DNA of 64,000 nt from assembly GCA_964540895.1 (NCBI GenBank), contig CAZIOP010000001.1:186001-250000 (forward strand). Direction: 5' to 3'. This document shows positions 30,758-39,126 of this stretch, piece after piece (within the stretch, counting starts at the first letter, position 1; each line of letters begins with the position of its first letter). Position numbers and translations under genes: made by a program. Source of the DNA: Patescibacterium sp964540895 (GTDB lineage Bacteria > Patescibacteriota > Patescibacteriia > Patescibacteriales > Patescibacteriaceae). The notes beneath the pieces are model-generated. The model searched no databases. It was not told the DNA's origin and worked only from the letters and a program-made list of their open reading frames with translations.

Positions 30758-31636
30758 TCATAGACAACGTCCAAAATTAATTACCTCAAGTTTCAGGTAA
30801 AGATTATTCACTGGTCTAATATTTTTTGAGAAAACAGCTTCTTGCGTATAGCCCAGTTGGATAACTTTTGCGTATTTATTTTCTACTATAAAGAAAAACC
30901 CTATCTGGTTTAGATCTAGTTGATGTTGAGAAGCGTATTTGTAGCCACAATAGATATTTCCGCCTACTCTCCAACTGTTATTTATATTAATGCTATGTAT
31001 TCCTAGTTCAAGCCAGATTTGAAGGTTTTTTCTGTTACTGGGAGAAATTTTTATTTCTGTACTGTTGATTGAAGCCTGTGCAATTGACTCCAAGGGATAT
31101 TCATATCGTATACCAAGTAATAACCGGTTAAAGATATTACTATTTCTAATTAACTCTGATGTTGATTCCATGTATACAAGCCAGTCATTTTGTATTTGGC
31201 TAAATTTAAGATAACCAAATAAGTCTGGCAGAATAAGCTCAGAACTTTGACTAATGTGAATAACACCAAAATTCATTCGTGTGTCAATTAGAAAGTTACC
31301 TGTAGATGCAAGGAGTCCTATTGTTGGTCCACAGCCTGCTACTATACCTTTGTTAGAGTTTCCGATTAGGATTTTATCGTTTATGAATGATCCAGATTTT
31401 AAAGCAAAGCCTTCTATACCCAAGAAAATTTTCTTTAATTCAGGTTTTTGGTGTATTGATACTAGTGTACTTAAATAATTACCCTGAAAAAATTTATTTC
31501 CGAAACCGCTAATTGAAATTGTGGTTTCAACTACATTATTTCGAAAATAGAAAGTACTGTCTGGCGCTTGTCCGTTACTCATAGTTGAATGAGATAACAA
31601 TATAGCTACCGCTATTATTTTGATGGCTCTAAACAT
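30758..31636 (-). CDS. Outer-membrane beta-barrel-like secreted protein
   Basis: A 292-aa protein with a signal peptide (FRAIKIIAVAILLSHSTMSNGQA). The rest is a run of short amphipathic strands with aromatic ends, for example VVETTISISGFGNKFF, RLLLGIRYEYPL, LQIWLELGIHSI and RVGGNIYCGYKYA. This is the pattern of small outer-membrane barrels common in Bacteroidota. A CPR cell should have no outer membrane to house it. It has a strong SD (ATAAGGAGG), a promoter with TTGACA-17-TAGAGT, and its own terminator. No specific family is assigned, and a soluble beta protein is not excluded. Confidence 0.6.
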   Translation of the reverse strand: MFRAIKIIAVAILLSHSTMSNGQAPDSTFYFRNNVVETTISISGFGNKFFQGNYLSTLVSIHQKPELKKIFLGIEGFALKSGSFINDKILIGNSNKGIVAGCGPTIGLLASTGNFLIDTRMNFGVIHISQSSELILPDLFGYLKFSQIQNDWLVYMESTSELIRNSNIFNRLLLGIRYEYPLESIAQASINSTEIKISPSNRKNLQIWLELGIHSININNSWRVGGNIYCGYKYASQHQLDLNQIGFFFIVENKYAKVIQLGYTQEAVFSKNIRPVNNLYLKLEVINFGRCL

Positions 31637-31719
31637 TGTTTCCTCCTTATGTTTAGTTATGAAATATTGTTAAATATGTTTTTAAAAAGCTAGATACGAC
31701 TTTAAATTTTGTAGGTAAA

Positions 31720-31748
31720 ACTCTATCCCAAAGATTACCTATTGTCAA
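31720..31748 (-). promoter_or_regulatory. Promoter of the beta-barrel-like gene
   Basis: On the - strand: TTGACA (31748-31743), 17-nt spacer, TAGAGT (31725-31720). The -10 area reads CTTTGGGATAGAGT, almost the same as CTTTGGGGTAGGAT at the promoter near 48524. A TAGGTAA/TTACCTA inverted repeat (31712-31718 with 31735-31741) brackets the -10. Confidence 0.7.
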
Positions 31749-31758
31749 ATTGATTGTT

Positions 31759-31787
31759 TTGACAAGCCGTATTTGCAGGAGTAGGAT
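31759..31787 (+). promoter_or_regulatory. Promoter of the DUF4173 gene, divergent
   Basis: TTGACA (31759-31764), 17-nt spacer, TAGGAT (31782-31787). The ATG at 31796 is 8 nt past the -10, so the mRNA is probably leaderless. The two divergent -35 boxes lie within an inverted repeat TTGTCAAA/TTTGACAA. Confidence 0.75.
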
Positions 31788-31795
31788 TTATATAT

Positions 31796-33283
31796 ATGTG
31801 GAAACTTAATTTTGACAACAAAAATAAGCAATATGTGTATCTATTAGCCATAGGTGCATTATTGCTCGGAATACTCTTTGATTACTTATTTTTTGAGAAA
31901 TTTTTTGGTATTTCCTTCTTTATTTTTGAGTCAATTCTACTAATATTGACATACTGGTTTAGTGATCGTTCGTATCATATATTTCGACCTGCTTTATGGT
32001 TATTTGTAATTGCTTTATTTTTTGCAGCTATGGTAGCAGTTCGAGCTAATCCCTTTCTAACGTTTTTAAATGTTGTAGCCAGTATGGGGTTATTATTGTT
32101 AGCAACACAGGAACTACGTAAAAAACCTATTATTAACTTCCAAATACCTGATTATATTAGAGCTATACTAGTAACACCTTTGTTGATTTTGCGACGATCA
32201 TTACAGGCACTGACTTTTTTAAGTAGATCACCTGAGAAATCTTCATCGGCGGTATTTAAGAGAGTTATTGTTGGAGTGATAATGGCTCTGCCGTTTCTTA
32301 TTATTTTTGGTGCACTATTTACTTCAGCAGATTTAGCTTTTAAACAACTCGTTGATTCTATTTTTAGATTCCAGATTCCAGATGAATTTTTCGGGCATGT
32401 GGTGTTAATTGTAGGAGTATTTGTTGTTTGTTTAGGTATATTTGCCTATCTATTTAATGTACCGCCTGAAAAAGAGTTTTTTGAAACTCCAGAAAATTCT
32501 AAATTAGAGAAAGATACGGTAGATAGAAATATAGAAATCAGAGTGTTTCTGTGGCTAATAGCTGGCCTTTTTGCCGTCTTTCTTATTTTCCAAATCGCTT
32601 ATTTATTTGGGGGAGTTATTAATATTTCACAAAGCACTTTTACCTATGCTGAATATGCCAGAAAAGGATTTTGGGAGTTGTTAACTGTAGCTTTCTTCAC
32701 CTTACTTATTCTGTTAATCATGGATAGATATACCAGGTTCAAAGGGCCTCGTGTTGGTTGGTTTACAGTGCCTAGCTTGGTATTGATAGGTGAGATCTTT
32801 ATCATTATTATTTCAGCTTTTAAGCGACTAATGTTGTATCAAGCAGCCTATGGATTAACCACCCTTAGACTATATGTGGCGGGGTTTATTATTTTCCTTG
32901 GTGTTATTTTTATATTATTGGCCGTAAAGCTCTGGCGTGAACAAGAAGATCGTTTCTTTGTTTTTGGTACACTACTTTCTATGATAGCCTTTGTTGTGGT
33001 TTTTAATATATTAAACCCTGATGTCTTTATTGCTCAACAAAATATTAATCATTTTAGCAAAACAGGCAAAATTGATGCTCAGTATCTGGGAAGTATGTCA
33101 GCTGATGCTGTGCCTATTATTCTCAGTGTCTATGATCGCTTCAATGATGAAGACAAAACTACTATTGATCAGCTTATCGTCACTAAGAAAAAGGAGATTG
33201 AAGAACGACAATCTCAGTGGCAGTCATATAATCTGTCACAACATAGGGCACTTATTGAGATATATAAGAGACCTTCAAATTAG
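31796..33283 (+). CDS. DUF4173/DUF4153 polytopic membrane protein
   Basis: A 495-aa protein with about twelve hydrophobic segments. The central region has SQSTFTYAEYARKGFWELLTVAFFTLLILL, the signature of the DUF4173 family (YARxGFWEL), followed by AAYGLTTLRLYVAGFIIFLG. The cytoplasmic C-terminal tail (about 80 residues) is charged: SVYDRFNDEDKTTIDQLIVTKKKEIEERQ in parts. The family is widespread in Firmicutes and CPR and its function is unknown. It is a single-gene unit with a leaderless promoter and a strong terminator. It is divergent from the beta-barrel-like gene, so the insertion boundary lies in their shared promoter region. Confidence 0.85.
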   Translation: MWKLNFDNKNKQYVYLLAIGALLLGILFDYLFFEKFFGISFFIFESILLILTYWFSDRSYHIFRPALWLFVIALFFAAMVAVRANPFLTFLNVVASMGLLLLATQELRKKPIINFQIPDYIRAILVTPLLILRRSLQALTFLSRSPEKSSSAVFKRVIVGVIMALPFLIIFGALFTSADLAFKQLVDSIFRFQIPDEFFGHVVLIVGVFVVCLGIFAYLFNVPPEKEFFETPENSKLEKDTVDRNIEIRVFLWLIAGLFAVFLIFQIAYLFGGVINISQSTFTYAEYARKGFWELLTVAFFTLLILLIMDRYTRFKGPRVGWFTVPSLVLIGEIFIIIISAFKRLMLYQAAYGLTTLRLYVAGFIIFLGVIFILLAVKLWREQEDRFFVFGTLLSMIAFVVVFNILNPDVFIAQQNINHFSKTGKIDAQYLGSMSADAVPIILSVYDRFNDEDKTTIDQLIVTKKKEIEERQSQWQSYNLSQHRALIEIYKRPSN

Positions 33284-33293
33284 TAGAATATAT

Positions 33294-33326
33294 AAAAAGA
33301 ACTTCATTAATCTGAAGTTCTTTTTT
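33294..33326. terminator. Bidirectional intrinsic terminator
   Basis: A perfect 12-bp stem AAAAAGAACTTC/GAAGTTCTTTTT with an 8-nt loop, between the convergent DUF4173 gene and a small membrane protein. Confidence 0.95.
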
Positions 33327-33334
33327 AATAATTA

Positions 33335-33676
33335 CTAGGATCGTTTAAATTTATGGATTAGATAATGAATGGTTAAGGCAAGGATAGTCCAGTAGAAAAT
33401 AAAGCCTATAAGAAAAAAGGGAGGCGGTGTGTCTGGCTCTTGTCTTAAAAATTCAATAAAAGGCAATAAAGGTCCTATTAAAACAATCTTAATAGGTAAT
33501 AGGATTGTTGCTGCGGCATTTTTCCAGGCTATAGGTGAACCTGTGTTAAGGAAAGACTCATTATGCGAAGGAAAGAGTCTGGGACCTGATGACCCTAACA
33601 GCGTGTTAGAGATAAAAAGAAACATAAACCCAGCAATGAGGAAAAAGATAACGAATTTTGTTCTTGAAGTATTCAT
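33335..33676 (-). CDS. Small membrane protein of unknown function
   Basis: A 113-aa protein starting MNTSRTKFVIFFLIAGFMFL. It has three hydrophobic segments (about residues 8-25, 46-62 and 80-100) and a conserved-looking middle LLPIKIVLIGPLLPFIEFLRQEPDTPPPFF. I chose the ATG at 33676 rather than an in-frame TTG 15 nt upstream. I recognise no named family; the short PDTPPPF linker before the last helix is its most distinctive feature. It shares the terminator with the DUF4173 gene. Confidence 0.55.
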   Translation of the reverse strand: MNTSRTKFVIFFLIAGFMFLFISNTLLGSSGPRLFPSHNESFLNTGSPIAWKNAAATILLPIKIVLIGPLLPFIEFLRQEPDTPPPFFLIGFIFYWTILALTIHYLIHKFKRS

Positions 33677-33807
33677 AGCTTCTAAGAACAAAATAGCACT
33701 GAATGTGTTATTTTGTAAATATAGTTGCTTTGTGAAGGGGATTAGAACCAGGTGTGTGGAAAGTTAGACTATAATTCAATAAAAATGTTTGTGGTTAACA
33801 GAATATT

Positions 33808-34236
33808 TTATTTGTTTGGGTAGAATTCAATTATCCACTCAATACCATATTTATCTCTAAACATACCAGCATATGATCCCCAAGGGCCCTCACCCATTGG
33901 GCCTTCTATTTTTCCCCCGACGGAGAGGCCATTAAATAATTTGTCTGCCTCTTCTTTACTTTCCGCGCTTACTGAGATTTTACTTCTGTTTTCGTTCTCA
34001 TTTACTCGTCCCATAATTTCTGGCACATCATTGGCTATAAGCATATTGCTCTGTCCAATAGGTAGAGCAATATACATTATTTTATTTGCCTCATTTTCTG
34101 ATACAGGAAATTCAGGTCCCGCTAGGTCTTTAAAACGCACGACTTTGGTAAACTCTCCTCCGAATACTGATTTATAAAAAGTAAATGCTTCTTCAGCATT
34201 ACCATTGAAGTTAATCCAAGGATTTATTGCTGTCAT
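33808..34236 (-). CDS. PhnB-like VOC-family protein
   Basis: A 142-aa protein of the PhnB/3-demethylubiquinone methyltransferase-like VOC group. It has INPWINFNGNAEEAFTFYKSVFGGEF at the start, NKIMYIALPIGQSNMLIANDVPE in the middle and WGSYAGMFRDKYGIEWIIEF at the end. The usual GNAEEAxxFYxxxFGG and FxDxxGxxW motifs are complete. Despite the family name, these proteins are not known as methyltransferases, and their role is unclear. It is the third VOC protein in this window. No SD is present. Confidence 0.9.
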   Translation of the reverse strand: MTAINPWINFNGNAEEAFTFYKSVFGGEFTKVVRFKDLAGPEFPVSENEANKIMYIALPIGQSNMLIANDVPEIMGRVNENENRSKISVSAESKEEADKLFNGLSVGGKIEGPMGEGPWGSYAGMFRDKYGIEWIIEFYPNK

Positions 34237-34321
34237 ATATTGTCTTATACCTTTAAATTATTATAACTATATTATACATTTTAAATATAAAACCACCAAC
34301 TTACGTTAGTGGTTTTATATT

Positions 34322-34395
34322 TGGCTCGAGGACAGGGATTCGAACCCCGATAGCCAGGACCAAAACCTGGAGTCCTACCATTAGACGATCCTCGA
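34322..34395 (-). tRNA. tRNA-Gln(TTG), CCA encoded
   Basis: On the - strand the 74-nt gene has acceptor stem TCGAGGA/TCCTCGA, discriminator G and an encoded CCA end. The D-arm contains TAATGGTAGGA. The anticodon arm CCAGG-TTTTGGT-CCTGG gives anticodon TTG. The T-arm contains GGGGTTCGAATCCC. The product reads CAA (and CAG by wobble). U34 of this tRNA is a normal target of MnmA, whose gene is at 2511-3584. Confidence 0.96.
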
Positions 34396-34447
34396 ATATT
34401 TCTAAAACAAAGTTATCATATAGACTTTTCGTAGTCTTGTCAAAGTC

Positions 34448-34456
34448 TGCTATAAT
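34448..34456 (+). promoter_or_regulatory. Extended -10 promoter of the protease gene
   Basis: TGC followed by a perfect TATAAT (34451-34456), 28 nt before the ATG. The -35 is poor, as expected for an extended -10 promoter. Confidence 0.65.
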
Positions 34457-34484
34457 AAGAGAATTAAATCATAGAATAATAATT

Positions 34485-35570
34485 ATGAATGTATTACGTA
34501 CGGGCTTGGCTTGGTTAGTGATTGTGGTTGCGACTCTTTCAGTTGGTTTTGGTGTGACACAGAATATAGAACCTGTAGTATCTGCTGATAATCTTCGTCT
34601 TGATGAACAAGAAGCCACTATCAGAGCAATTAAAGGCACGATTCCAGGAGTAGTTAGTATAAACATTTTTGAACCTTCAGATAATCCTGCTGATTCCAAG
34701 AAAATTAAAAAAGGTAGTGGTAGTGGTTTTTTAATTTCATCTGATGGATTAATCATCACTAACAAACATGTGGTGTCAGCTGGCAGTGTAAACAGTCAGT
34801 ACAAAGTAACGTTGTATTCTGGCAAACAATATTACGCTCAGTTAATTGGCAAAGACCCTCTTAATGATTTAGCTGTTCTAAAAATTTATGACAAGAACTT
34901 ACCATTTTTGGAAATGGGGGATAGTAATAGATTAACCATGGGGATGACAGTTATTGCAATTGGTAATGCCTTGGGGAGGTATGATCATTCAGCCACTAAG
35001 GGAATTATTTCAGGTCTAGCTCGTAATCTCACAATCGTTGGTGTTAATGAGACTGAAGATTTAAAAAATGTCATTCAAACCGATGCTGAAATCAATTTAG
35101 GTAATTCAGGTGGTCCGTTAATTAACTTAGAGGGTAAAGTAATCGGAGTAAACGTCGCTAAAGATGGAGGGGGACAGAGTATTGGTTTTTCAATACCAAT
35201 TAATGAAGCTAAGCCAATTATTCAAAGCTCACGTGCTAGTGAACGAGTTATTCGAGCTTATGTTGGCTTACGGTTTACTATGATTACGCCTGATATAGCT
35301 GAAGAGAAAAAGTTAGTCCGTACTACCGGCGCTTTGATTCTTCCTGGACGTGAAGATGGTGAGGTAGCAATTATTCCAGGCGGTCCGGCTGACAAAGCAG
35401 GATTGCAAGAAGGTGATATTATTTTTGAAGTAGATGGGCGGGCTTTAGATGAACGACTACCATTATCGTCAATTATTAATCAACATACGGCTGGGAAAAA
35501 ACTTGGTTTAAAAGTACAACGAGGCAAAGATGTTTTTACAAAAATAATAACACTTGAAGAATATCGTTAA
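34485..35570 (+). CDS. HtrA/DegP-like serine protease with PDZ domain
   Basis: A 361-aa protein with an N-terminal membrane anchor or signal (about residues 4-22). It has a trypsin-like domain with catalytic His in LIITNKHVVSAG, Asp in DPLNDLAVLKI and Ser in LGNSGGPLINLEG. A C-terminal PDZ domain contains IIPGGPADKAGLQEGDIIFEVDGRAL in two pieces. HtrA proteases degrade misfolded proteins outside the cytoplasmic membrane. I chose ATG 34485 because an in-frame TTG start upstream would include the promoter. The PfkB-like gene begins 1 nt after the stop. Confidence 0.95.
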   Translation: MNVLRTGLAWLVIVVATLSVGFGVTQNIEPVVSADNLRLDEQEATIRAIKGTIPGVVSINIFEPSDNPADSKKIKKGSGSGFLISSDGLIITNKHVVSAGSVNSQYKVTLYSGKQYYAQLIGKDPLNDLAVLKIYDKNLPFLEMGDSNRLTMGMTVIAIGNALGRYDHSATKGIISGLARNLTIVGVNETEDLKNVIQTDAEINLGNSGGPLINLEGKVIGVNVAKDGGGQSIGFSIPINEAKPIIQSSRASERVIRAYVGLRFTMITPDIAEEKKLVRTTGALILPGREDGEVAIIPGGPADKAGLQEGDIIFEVDGRALDERLPLSSIINQHTAGKKLGLKVQRGKDVFTKIITLEEYR

Positions 35571-35571
35571 T

Positions 35572-36543
35572 ATGAAATATACTCCGACAGTCATTACCAT
35601 AGGTGGAGCTACCGAAGATATCTTTTTTACGGTGGATGATTATGTTTTAATGAATAATCCAAAAGATTTATTGCACAAAAAGTTATTAGCTTTTGAATAT
35701 GGTGCCAAAATTGGCATACCTGAAATAACCTCAGCATCTGGTGGTGGGGCAGCTAATGCCGCTGTGGCTTTTTCTCGTCTTGGTTTTCGCAGCACATTAC
35801 TAGCAGCTTTAGGTGATGATATACACAACCGAACTATTGTTCATAATTTGTTAAAGAATCGGGTAAAGACTAGTTTATTAGAAGTAGTACCTCATATTGC
35901 TTCAGGTCTTTCATTAATACTAGTTAAACCAGGTAATGATCATGTAGTTTTTACCTATCGTGGTGCCAATGATTATTTGAAGATTACTAGACGACATGAA
36001 CGAGCTATCCGAAAAGCTGATTGGGTATATCTTACGTCGTTATCAAAAGACTGGAAACTAGTGTTAAAAGCAATTTTTTCAGTGTCTAAACGGTTAGCCT
36101 GGAATCCAGGTCGACAACAAATTGCGGCTGGGCTCAAAACTTTGGCTCCATTCTTGAAACAAACTGAAGTGTTGATTTGTAACAAAGATGAAGCCCTGGA
36201 GTTAGTAAGTTCAGCTACTTCCAAAACTCCTGCCGCTACGCTTAATAATAGTAAATATTTAGTTCGTTCATTACAGAAGTATGTTGCTGGTATGGTGATT
36301 GTGACTGATGGAGAAAAAGGTGCGTTACTATATGATGGAAAAAAGCTCTATCAGCAAAAAGTTGTCAAAGCTAAACATGTAGTTGATACCACTGGTGTGG
36401 GTGATGCCTTCGGCGCTAGCTTCATTGCCGGTATGACACTCTATAATAATGATTATGCCAAAGCCTTAGAATTAGCTGCTAAAAATGCTTCAGCTGTAGT
36501 GTCAAAGATGGGAGCGCAAACTGGTTTGTTAAGTCACCGTTAA
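35572..36543 (+). CDS. PfkB-family carbohydrate kinase
   Basis: A 323-aa ribokinase-like kinase. The N-terminal motif is ASGGGAANAAVAFSRLGFRSTLLAALGDD, and the C-terminal PfkB signature is DTTGVGDAFGASFIAGM, with the catalytic Asp in GVGDAFG. It phosphorylates a sugar or nucleoside; ribose, adenosine or fructose derivatives are all possible. The ATG at 35572 follows the protease stop by 1 nt, so I prefer it to an in-frame start inside the protease gene. mutM follows 9 nt later. The operon htrA-pfkB-mutM has no obvious common theme. Confidence 0.92.
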   Translation: MKYTPTVITIGGATEDIFFTVDDYVLMNNPKDLLHKKLLAFEYGAKIGIPEITSASGGGAANAAVAFSRLGFRSTLLAALGDDIHNRTIVHNLLKNRVKTSLLEVVPHIASGLSLILVKPGNDHVVFTYRGANDYLKITRRHERAIRKADWVYLTSLSKDWKLVLKAIFSVSKRLAWNPGRQQIAAGLKTLAPFLKQTEVLICNKDEALELVSSATSKTPAATLNNSKYLVRSLQKYVAGMVIVTDGEKGALLYDGKKLYQQKVVKAKHVVDTTGVGDAFGASFIAGMTLYNNDYAKALELAAKNASAVVSKMGAQTGLLSHR

Positions 36544-36552
36544 AGATTTTGT

Positions 36553-37413
36553 ATGCCAGAATTACCTGAGGTGGAAACAATTGCCACTGATCTTGATCAG
36601 GTATTATGTCATCAGGTGATTTCTGATATTACCTTAATTAGCTCAGGGAAAATATTAAAGACCCCTCTATCTCAATTTAAAAAGAAACTTCAAGGTGTCA
36701 GAATCTCTAGAGTTTTTCGTCGAGCTAAAATGTTAGTAATTGAGACCTCGGCTGGCTTGATTGTTATTCATTTAAAAATGACTGGGCAGCTGGTTTATGT
36801 TTCAAAGAAAAAGGTCATTGCGGGTGGTCACCCGATTCAATCTACTGGTCTAAGAGTACCAAATCAGTTTACTCATTTGGTATTTTCTTTTACCAAAGGC
36901 AATATATTATATTTCAACGATGTGAGAAAATTTGGTTGGGTAATATTAGTTACTCCAGAAGAGTTTGCAGATATGTCTCGTTCTGTTGGTTTAGAGCCAC
37001 TTGGCACAGATTTTACCTTAGATTTTTTCAAGAATATGCTCAATCGTCGTAGTAAAACGACTATTAAAGCCGTCTTACTTGATCAGAAACATCTAGCTGG
37101 TTTAGGAAATATTTATGTAGATGAAGTATTGTTTCGAAGTGGTGTCCGGCCCAGTCGAATAGTTGGTTCAATAACTAACCAAGAGATAAAAAAAATCTGG
37201 CAGGCAATTCCTGTTGTGTTGCGTCATTCTATTAAAGAGCGGGGAACAACGTTTAGTAATTTTATTGATACCTCTGGTTTACGAGGCAATTTTATGAAGT
37301 ATTTACGTGTCTATGGCAGAGCTGGTCAACCATGTGTAGTGTGTGGACGACCGCTACGAAAAACGAGAGTAGCAGGACGAGGTACACATTGGTGCGAAAA
37401 ATGTCAGAAATGA
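36553..37413 (+). CDS. mutM: Formamidopyrimidine-DNA glycosylase MutM/Fpg
   Basis: A 286-aa base-excision repair enzyme that removes 8-oxoguanine and nicks the abasic site. It begins MPELPEVETI, where P2 is the catalytic proline and E3 is essential. LDQKHLAGLGNIYVDEVLF is the helix-two-turn-helix. The C-terminal zinc finger is CVVCGRPLRKTR...THWCEKC. Length is normal. It is the third gene of the run with htrA and the PfkB kinase. The next gene's -10 box lies just past the mutM stop. Confidence 0.96.
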   Translation: MPELPEVETIATDLDQVLCHQVISDITLISSGKILKTPLSQFKKKLQGVRISRVFRRAKMLVIETSAGLIVIHLKMTGQLVYVSKKKVIAGGHPIQSTGLRVPNQFTHLVFSFTKGNILYFNDVRKFGWVILVTPEEFADMSRSVGLEPLGTDFTLDFFKNMLNRRSKTTIKAVLLDQKHLAGLGNIYVDEVLFRSGVRPSRIVGSITNQEIKKIWQAIPVVLRHSIKERGTTFSNFIDTSGLRGNFMKYLRVYGRAGQPCVVCGRPLRKTRVAGRGTHWCEKCQK

Positions 37414-37415
37414 TG

Positions 37416-37421
37416 TATAAT
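37416..37421 (+). promoter_or_regulatory. -10 box for the Cys-rich secreted protein gene
   Basis: A perfect TATAAT, 3 nt after the mutM stop and 6 nt before the preferred ATG at 37428. It implies a leaderless mRNA. Confidence 0.6.
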
Positions 37422-37427
37422 ACAGAT

Positions 37428-38639
37428 ATGAAGCAGGTACTCTATCTTGTCGGTATCTTTATTTTCGTCGGACTTTGTAGTCCGCTGTTTGTTGCTGCTC
37501 AAGGTATTAGTACTATTAGTCGTGATGCTATTGGTTTACGAGTTGTACCTAACCCTGAGCATTATTCACCACTTGATTGGTATGACGTAAATATAAAAAT
37601 CAAAGGCGCTCCTCAATCAATAATGGTTGATGGGTATCAAGCTGTACGAGATGGTCGAACTGTCTATGTTAACGCTGCTAAAGTAGCCCAAGTAAATCGA
37701 TGTAGTGGTGATCCTAGTGTTACCTGTGCGCCACCTGGTTCTCGTTGTTTATTGGGGACTTGTACACCTTCTCCAATTCCTGAGATTTATACCAATATAT
37801 ATATTATTTCCTACAATCAAGACCCAGAACCAGCTACCACGGATATTTTTGGACAGTTATTACAATTTTGGAAGTTTAACAGTGATATAAAAAATTGTTC
37901 AGATGACTTTGATCAACTCTGCACCACTGATGCCGAGTGTGTATTACTCGGTGGCCATGCTGGAGCTCTATGCCAACAAACAGCCAACTGTAGTCAGACT
38001 ACAACTAAAGCCTGTTTACTAGACGGTGATTGTCCGCAAGGGGAATATTGTTTAAATAAAAAATCAACCGTTATTCGTGATGTAAAACGGTTAGCTGATT
38101 TACGATACACTAAAAATCAGTTGGAGAAATATAATACGGCACGAGGTACTTATCCGGTATTAGCTCGCGGTAGTTATTTATCTAATCGTTCAATCTCTAC
38201 CTGGCCAAGTTGGCAAGAAACATTCCAACCGGCTCTTGATCAACCACTACCTGCTGACCCAATTAACAAGTTAGGCGATTGTTTTCCAACCAGTATCCCA
38301 GGCTATGAACCAGCGACTTGTTGGAATGAAGTTGCTAAAGATTATTCAGGTAATGATGATCCATTAACGTTACCTGCTGGTAATAGGAAAAGTTACGCTT
38401 ATTATTATCAGTATAAGGCAGCTGAAAATACTTTTGCTTTTTGTGGTATTACTGAATCAGGCTTTATTAAGGGTCTGGCAGTGGGCTCACCTCTCTGTCA
38501 AGTAAATAACTGCGCCAGTTGCACTGGACGTCAGTGCGGCACTGATGGCTGTGGCCATAGTTGCGGTACCTGCGCCACTGGTACAGTATGTAGTCGTTTT
38601 AAGTGTGTACCTTCAGGTTCAATTATTGATTTAGATTAA
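37428..38639 (+). CDS. Cysteine-rich secreted protein
   Basis: A 403-aa protein with a signal peptide (KQVLYLVGIFIFVGLCSPLFVAAQ). It contains more than 25 cysteines in clusters such as CSGDPSVTCAPPGSRCLLGTC, CTTDAECVLL, CLLDGDCPQGEYC, and a C-terminal SCTGRQCGTDGCGHSC plus GTCATGTVCSRFKC. The Cys-rich parts resemble small disulfide-knotted repeats seen in secreted proteins of delta-proteobacteria and CPR. A middle segment (KRLADLRYTKNQLEKYNTARGTYPV) resembles the pseudopilin-like pattern of periplasmic CPR proteins. It is a likely client of the DsbA/DsbB pair. I prefer ATG 37428 because of the -10 box; ATGs at 37410 and 37413 are also in frame. Confidence 0.8.
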   Translation: MKQVLYLVGIFIFVGLCSPLFVAAQGISTISRDAIGLRVVPNPEHYSPLDWYDVNIKIKGAPQSIMVDGYQAVRDGRTVYVNAAKVAQVNRCSGDPSVTCAPPGSRCLLGTCTPSPIPEIYTNIYIISYNQDPEPATTDIFGQLLQFWKFNSDIKNCSDDFDQLCTTDAECVLLGGHAGALCQQTANCSQTTTKACLLDGDCPQGEYCLNKKSTVIRDVKRLADLRYTKNQLEKYNTARGTYPVLARGSYLSNRSISTWPSWQETFQPALDQPLPADPINKLGDCFPTSIPGYEPATCWNEVAKDYSGNDDPLTLPAGNRKSYAYYYQYKAAENTFAFCGITESGFIKGLAVGSPLCQVNNCASCTGRQCGTDGCGHSCGTCATGTVCSRFKCVPSGSIIDLD

Positions 38640-39065
38640 GGAGTAGAAAAATACAGCTACAAGAAAACCAATACAACTTCCGACGATTATTTGATTAGGC
38701 GTATGCCCAACTTTTTCAATTAATTGTGGATATTTGTCATCAAGATATTCATCTTCATTTAAGTCTTCCACTAATTCATTAATAACTTTGCCTTGGCGAC
38801 CAATGTATTGTCGGATGCCAAGAGCATCACGTAAGGCAATAAAAGTCATAAGAATAGACAAGGCAAAGATAGGGGAGTCAAAACCTTGGATAAGACCAAT
38901 AATAGTTGACAAAGAAATAGTAACGGCCGCATGGCTTGAGGGCATACCTGAATACGCCAAGAGATTTTTTAGACTTGGTTTGAGTCGATTTCGAGGTAAG
39001 AAAAACTTGCTAACTTGAGCGATAAACACAGCAACAATAGGCACAATAAGATAGATAAAAGGCAT
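38631..39065 (-). CDS. DUF212 / YuiD-like membrane phosphatase-related protein
   Basis: A 144-aa membrane protein. Family signatures are AYSGMPSSHAAVTISLSTIIG, ALRDALGIRQYIGRQGKVINEL and EKVGHTPNQIIVGSCIGF. This is the DUF212 group related to acid phosphatase/vanadium haloperoxidase (PAP2), a possible lipid- or polyprenyl-phosphate phosphatase. Its end overlaps the 3' end of the Cys-rich gene by 9 nt in a convergent arrangement. Its start faces mltG across a 61-bp region with paired -10 boxes. Confidence 0.88.
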   Translation of the reverse strand: MPFIYLIVPIVAVFIAQVSKFFLPRNRLKPSLKNLLAYSGMPSSHAAVTISLSTIIGLIQGFDSPIFALSILMTFIALRDALGIRQYIGRQGKVINELVEDLNEDEYLDDKYPQLIEKVGHTPNQIIVGSCIGFLVAVFFYSLI

Positions 39066-39126
39066 AGTAAAATTAATATGTTATACTAGGGATAGTATAA
39101 ATCATTACAATAAAGTACGCCAGCCT

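Noticed and set aside
26615..31636. Assembly chimera as the explanation for the T9SS-tagged block
   Set aside because: Foreign-looking genes recur at 48.5-51.0 and 57.6-58.8 kb between resident genes, with neat promoter-terminator borders. A chimera would more likely show one junction. Read data are still needed to settle it.
31759..31795. GCAGGAG before the DUF4173 start as an SD
   Set aside because: It lies between the -35 and -10 boxes, upstream of the expected transcription start, so it would not be in the mRNA.
34437..34484. Longer N-terminus for the HtrA-like protease from a TTG
   Set aside because: This stretch contains the extended -10 promoter (TGC-TATAAT at 34448-34456).
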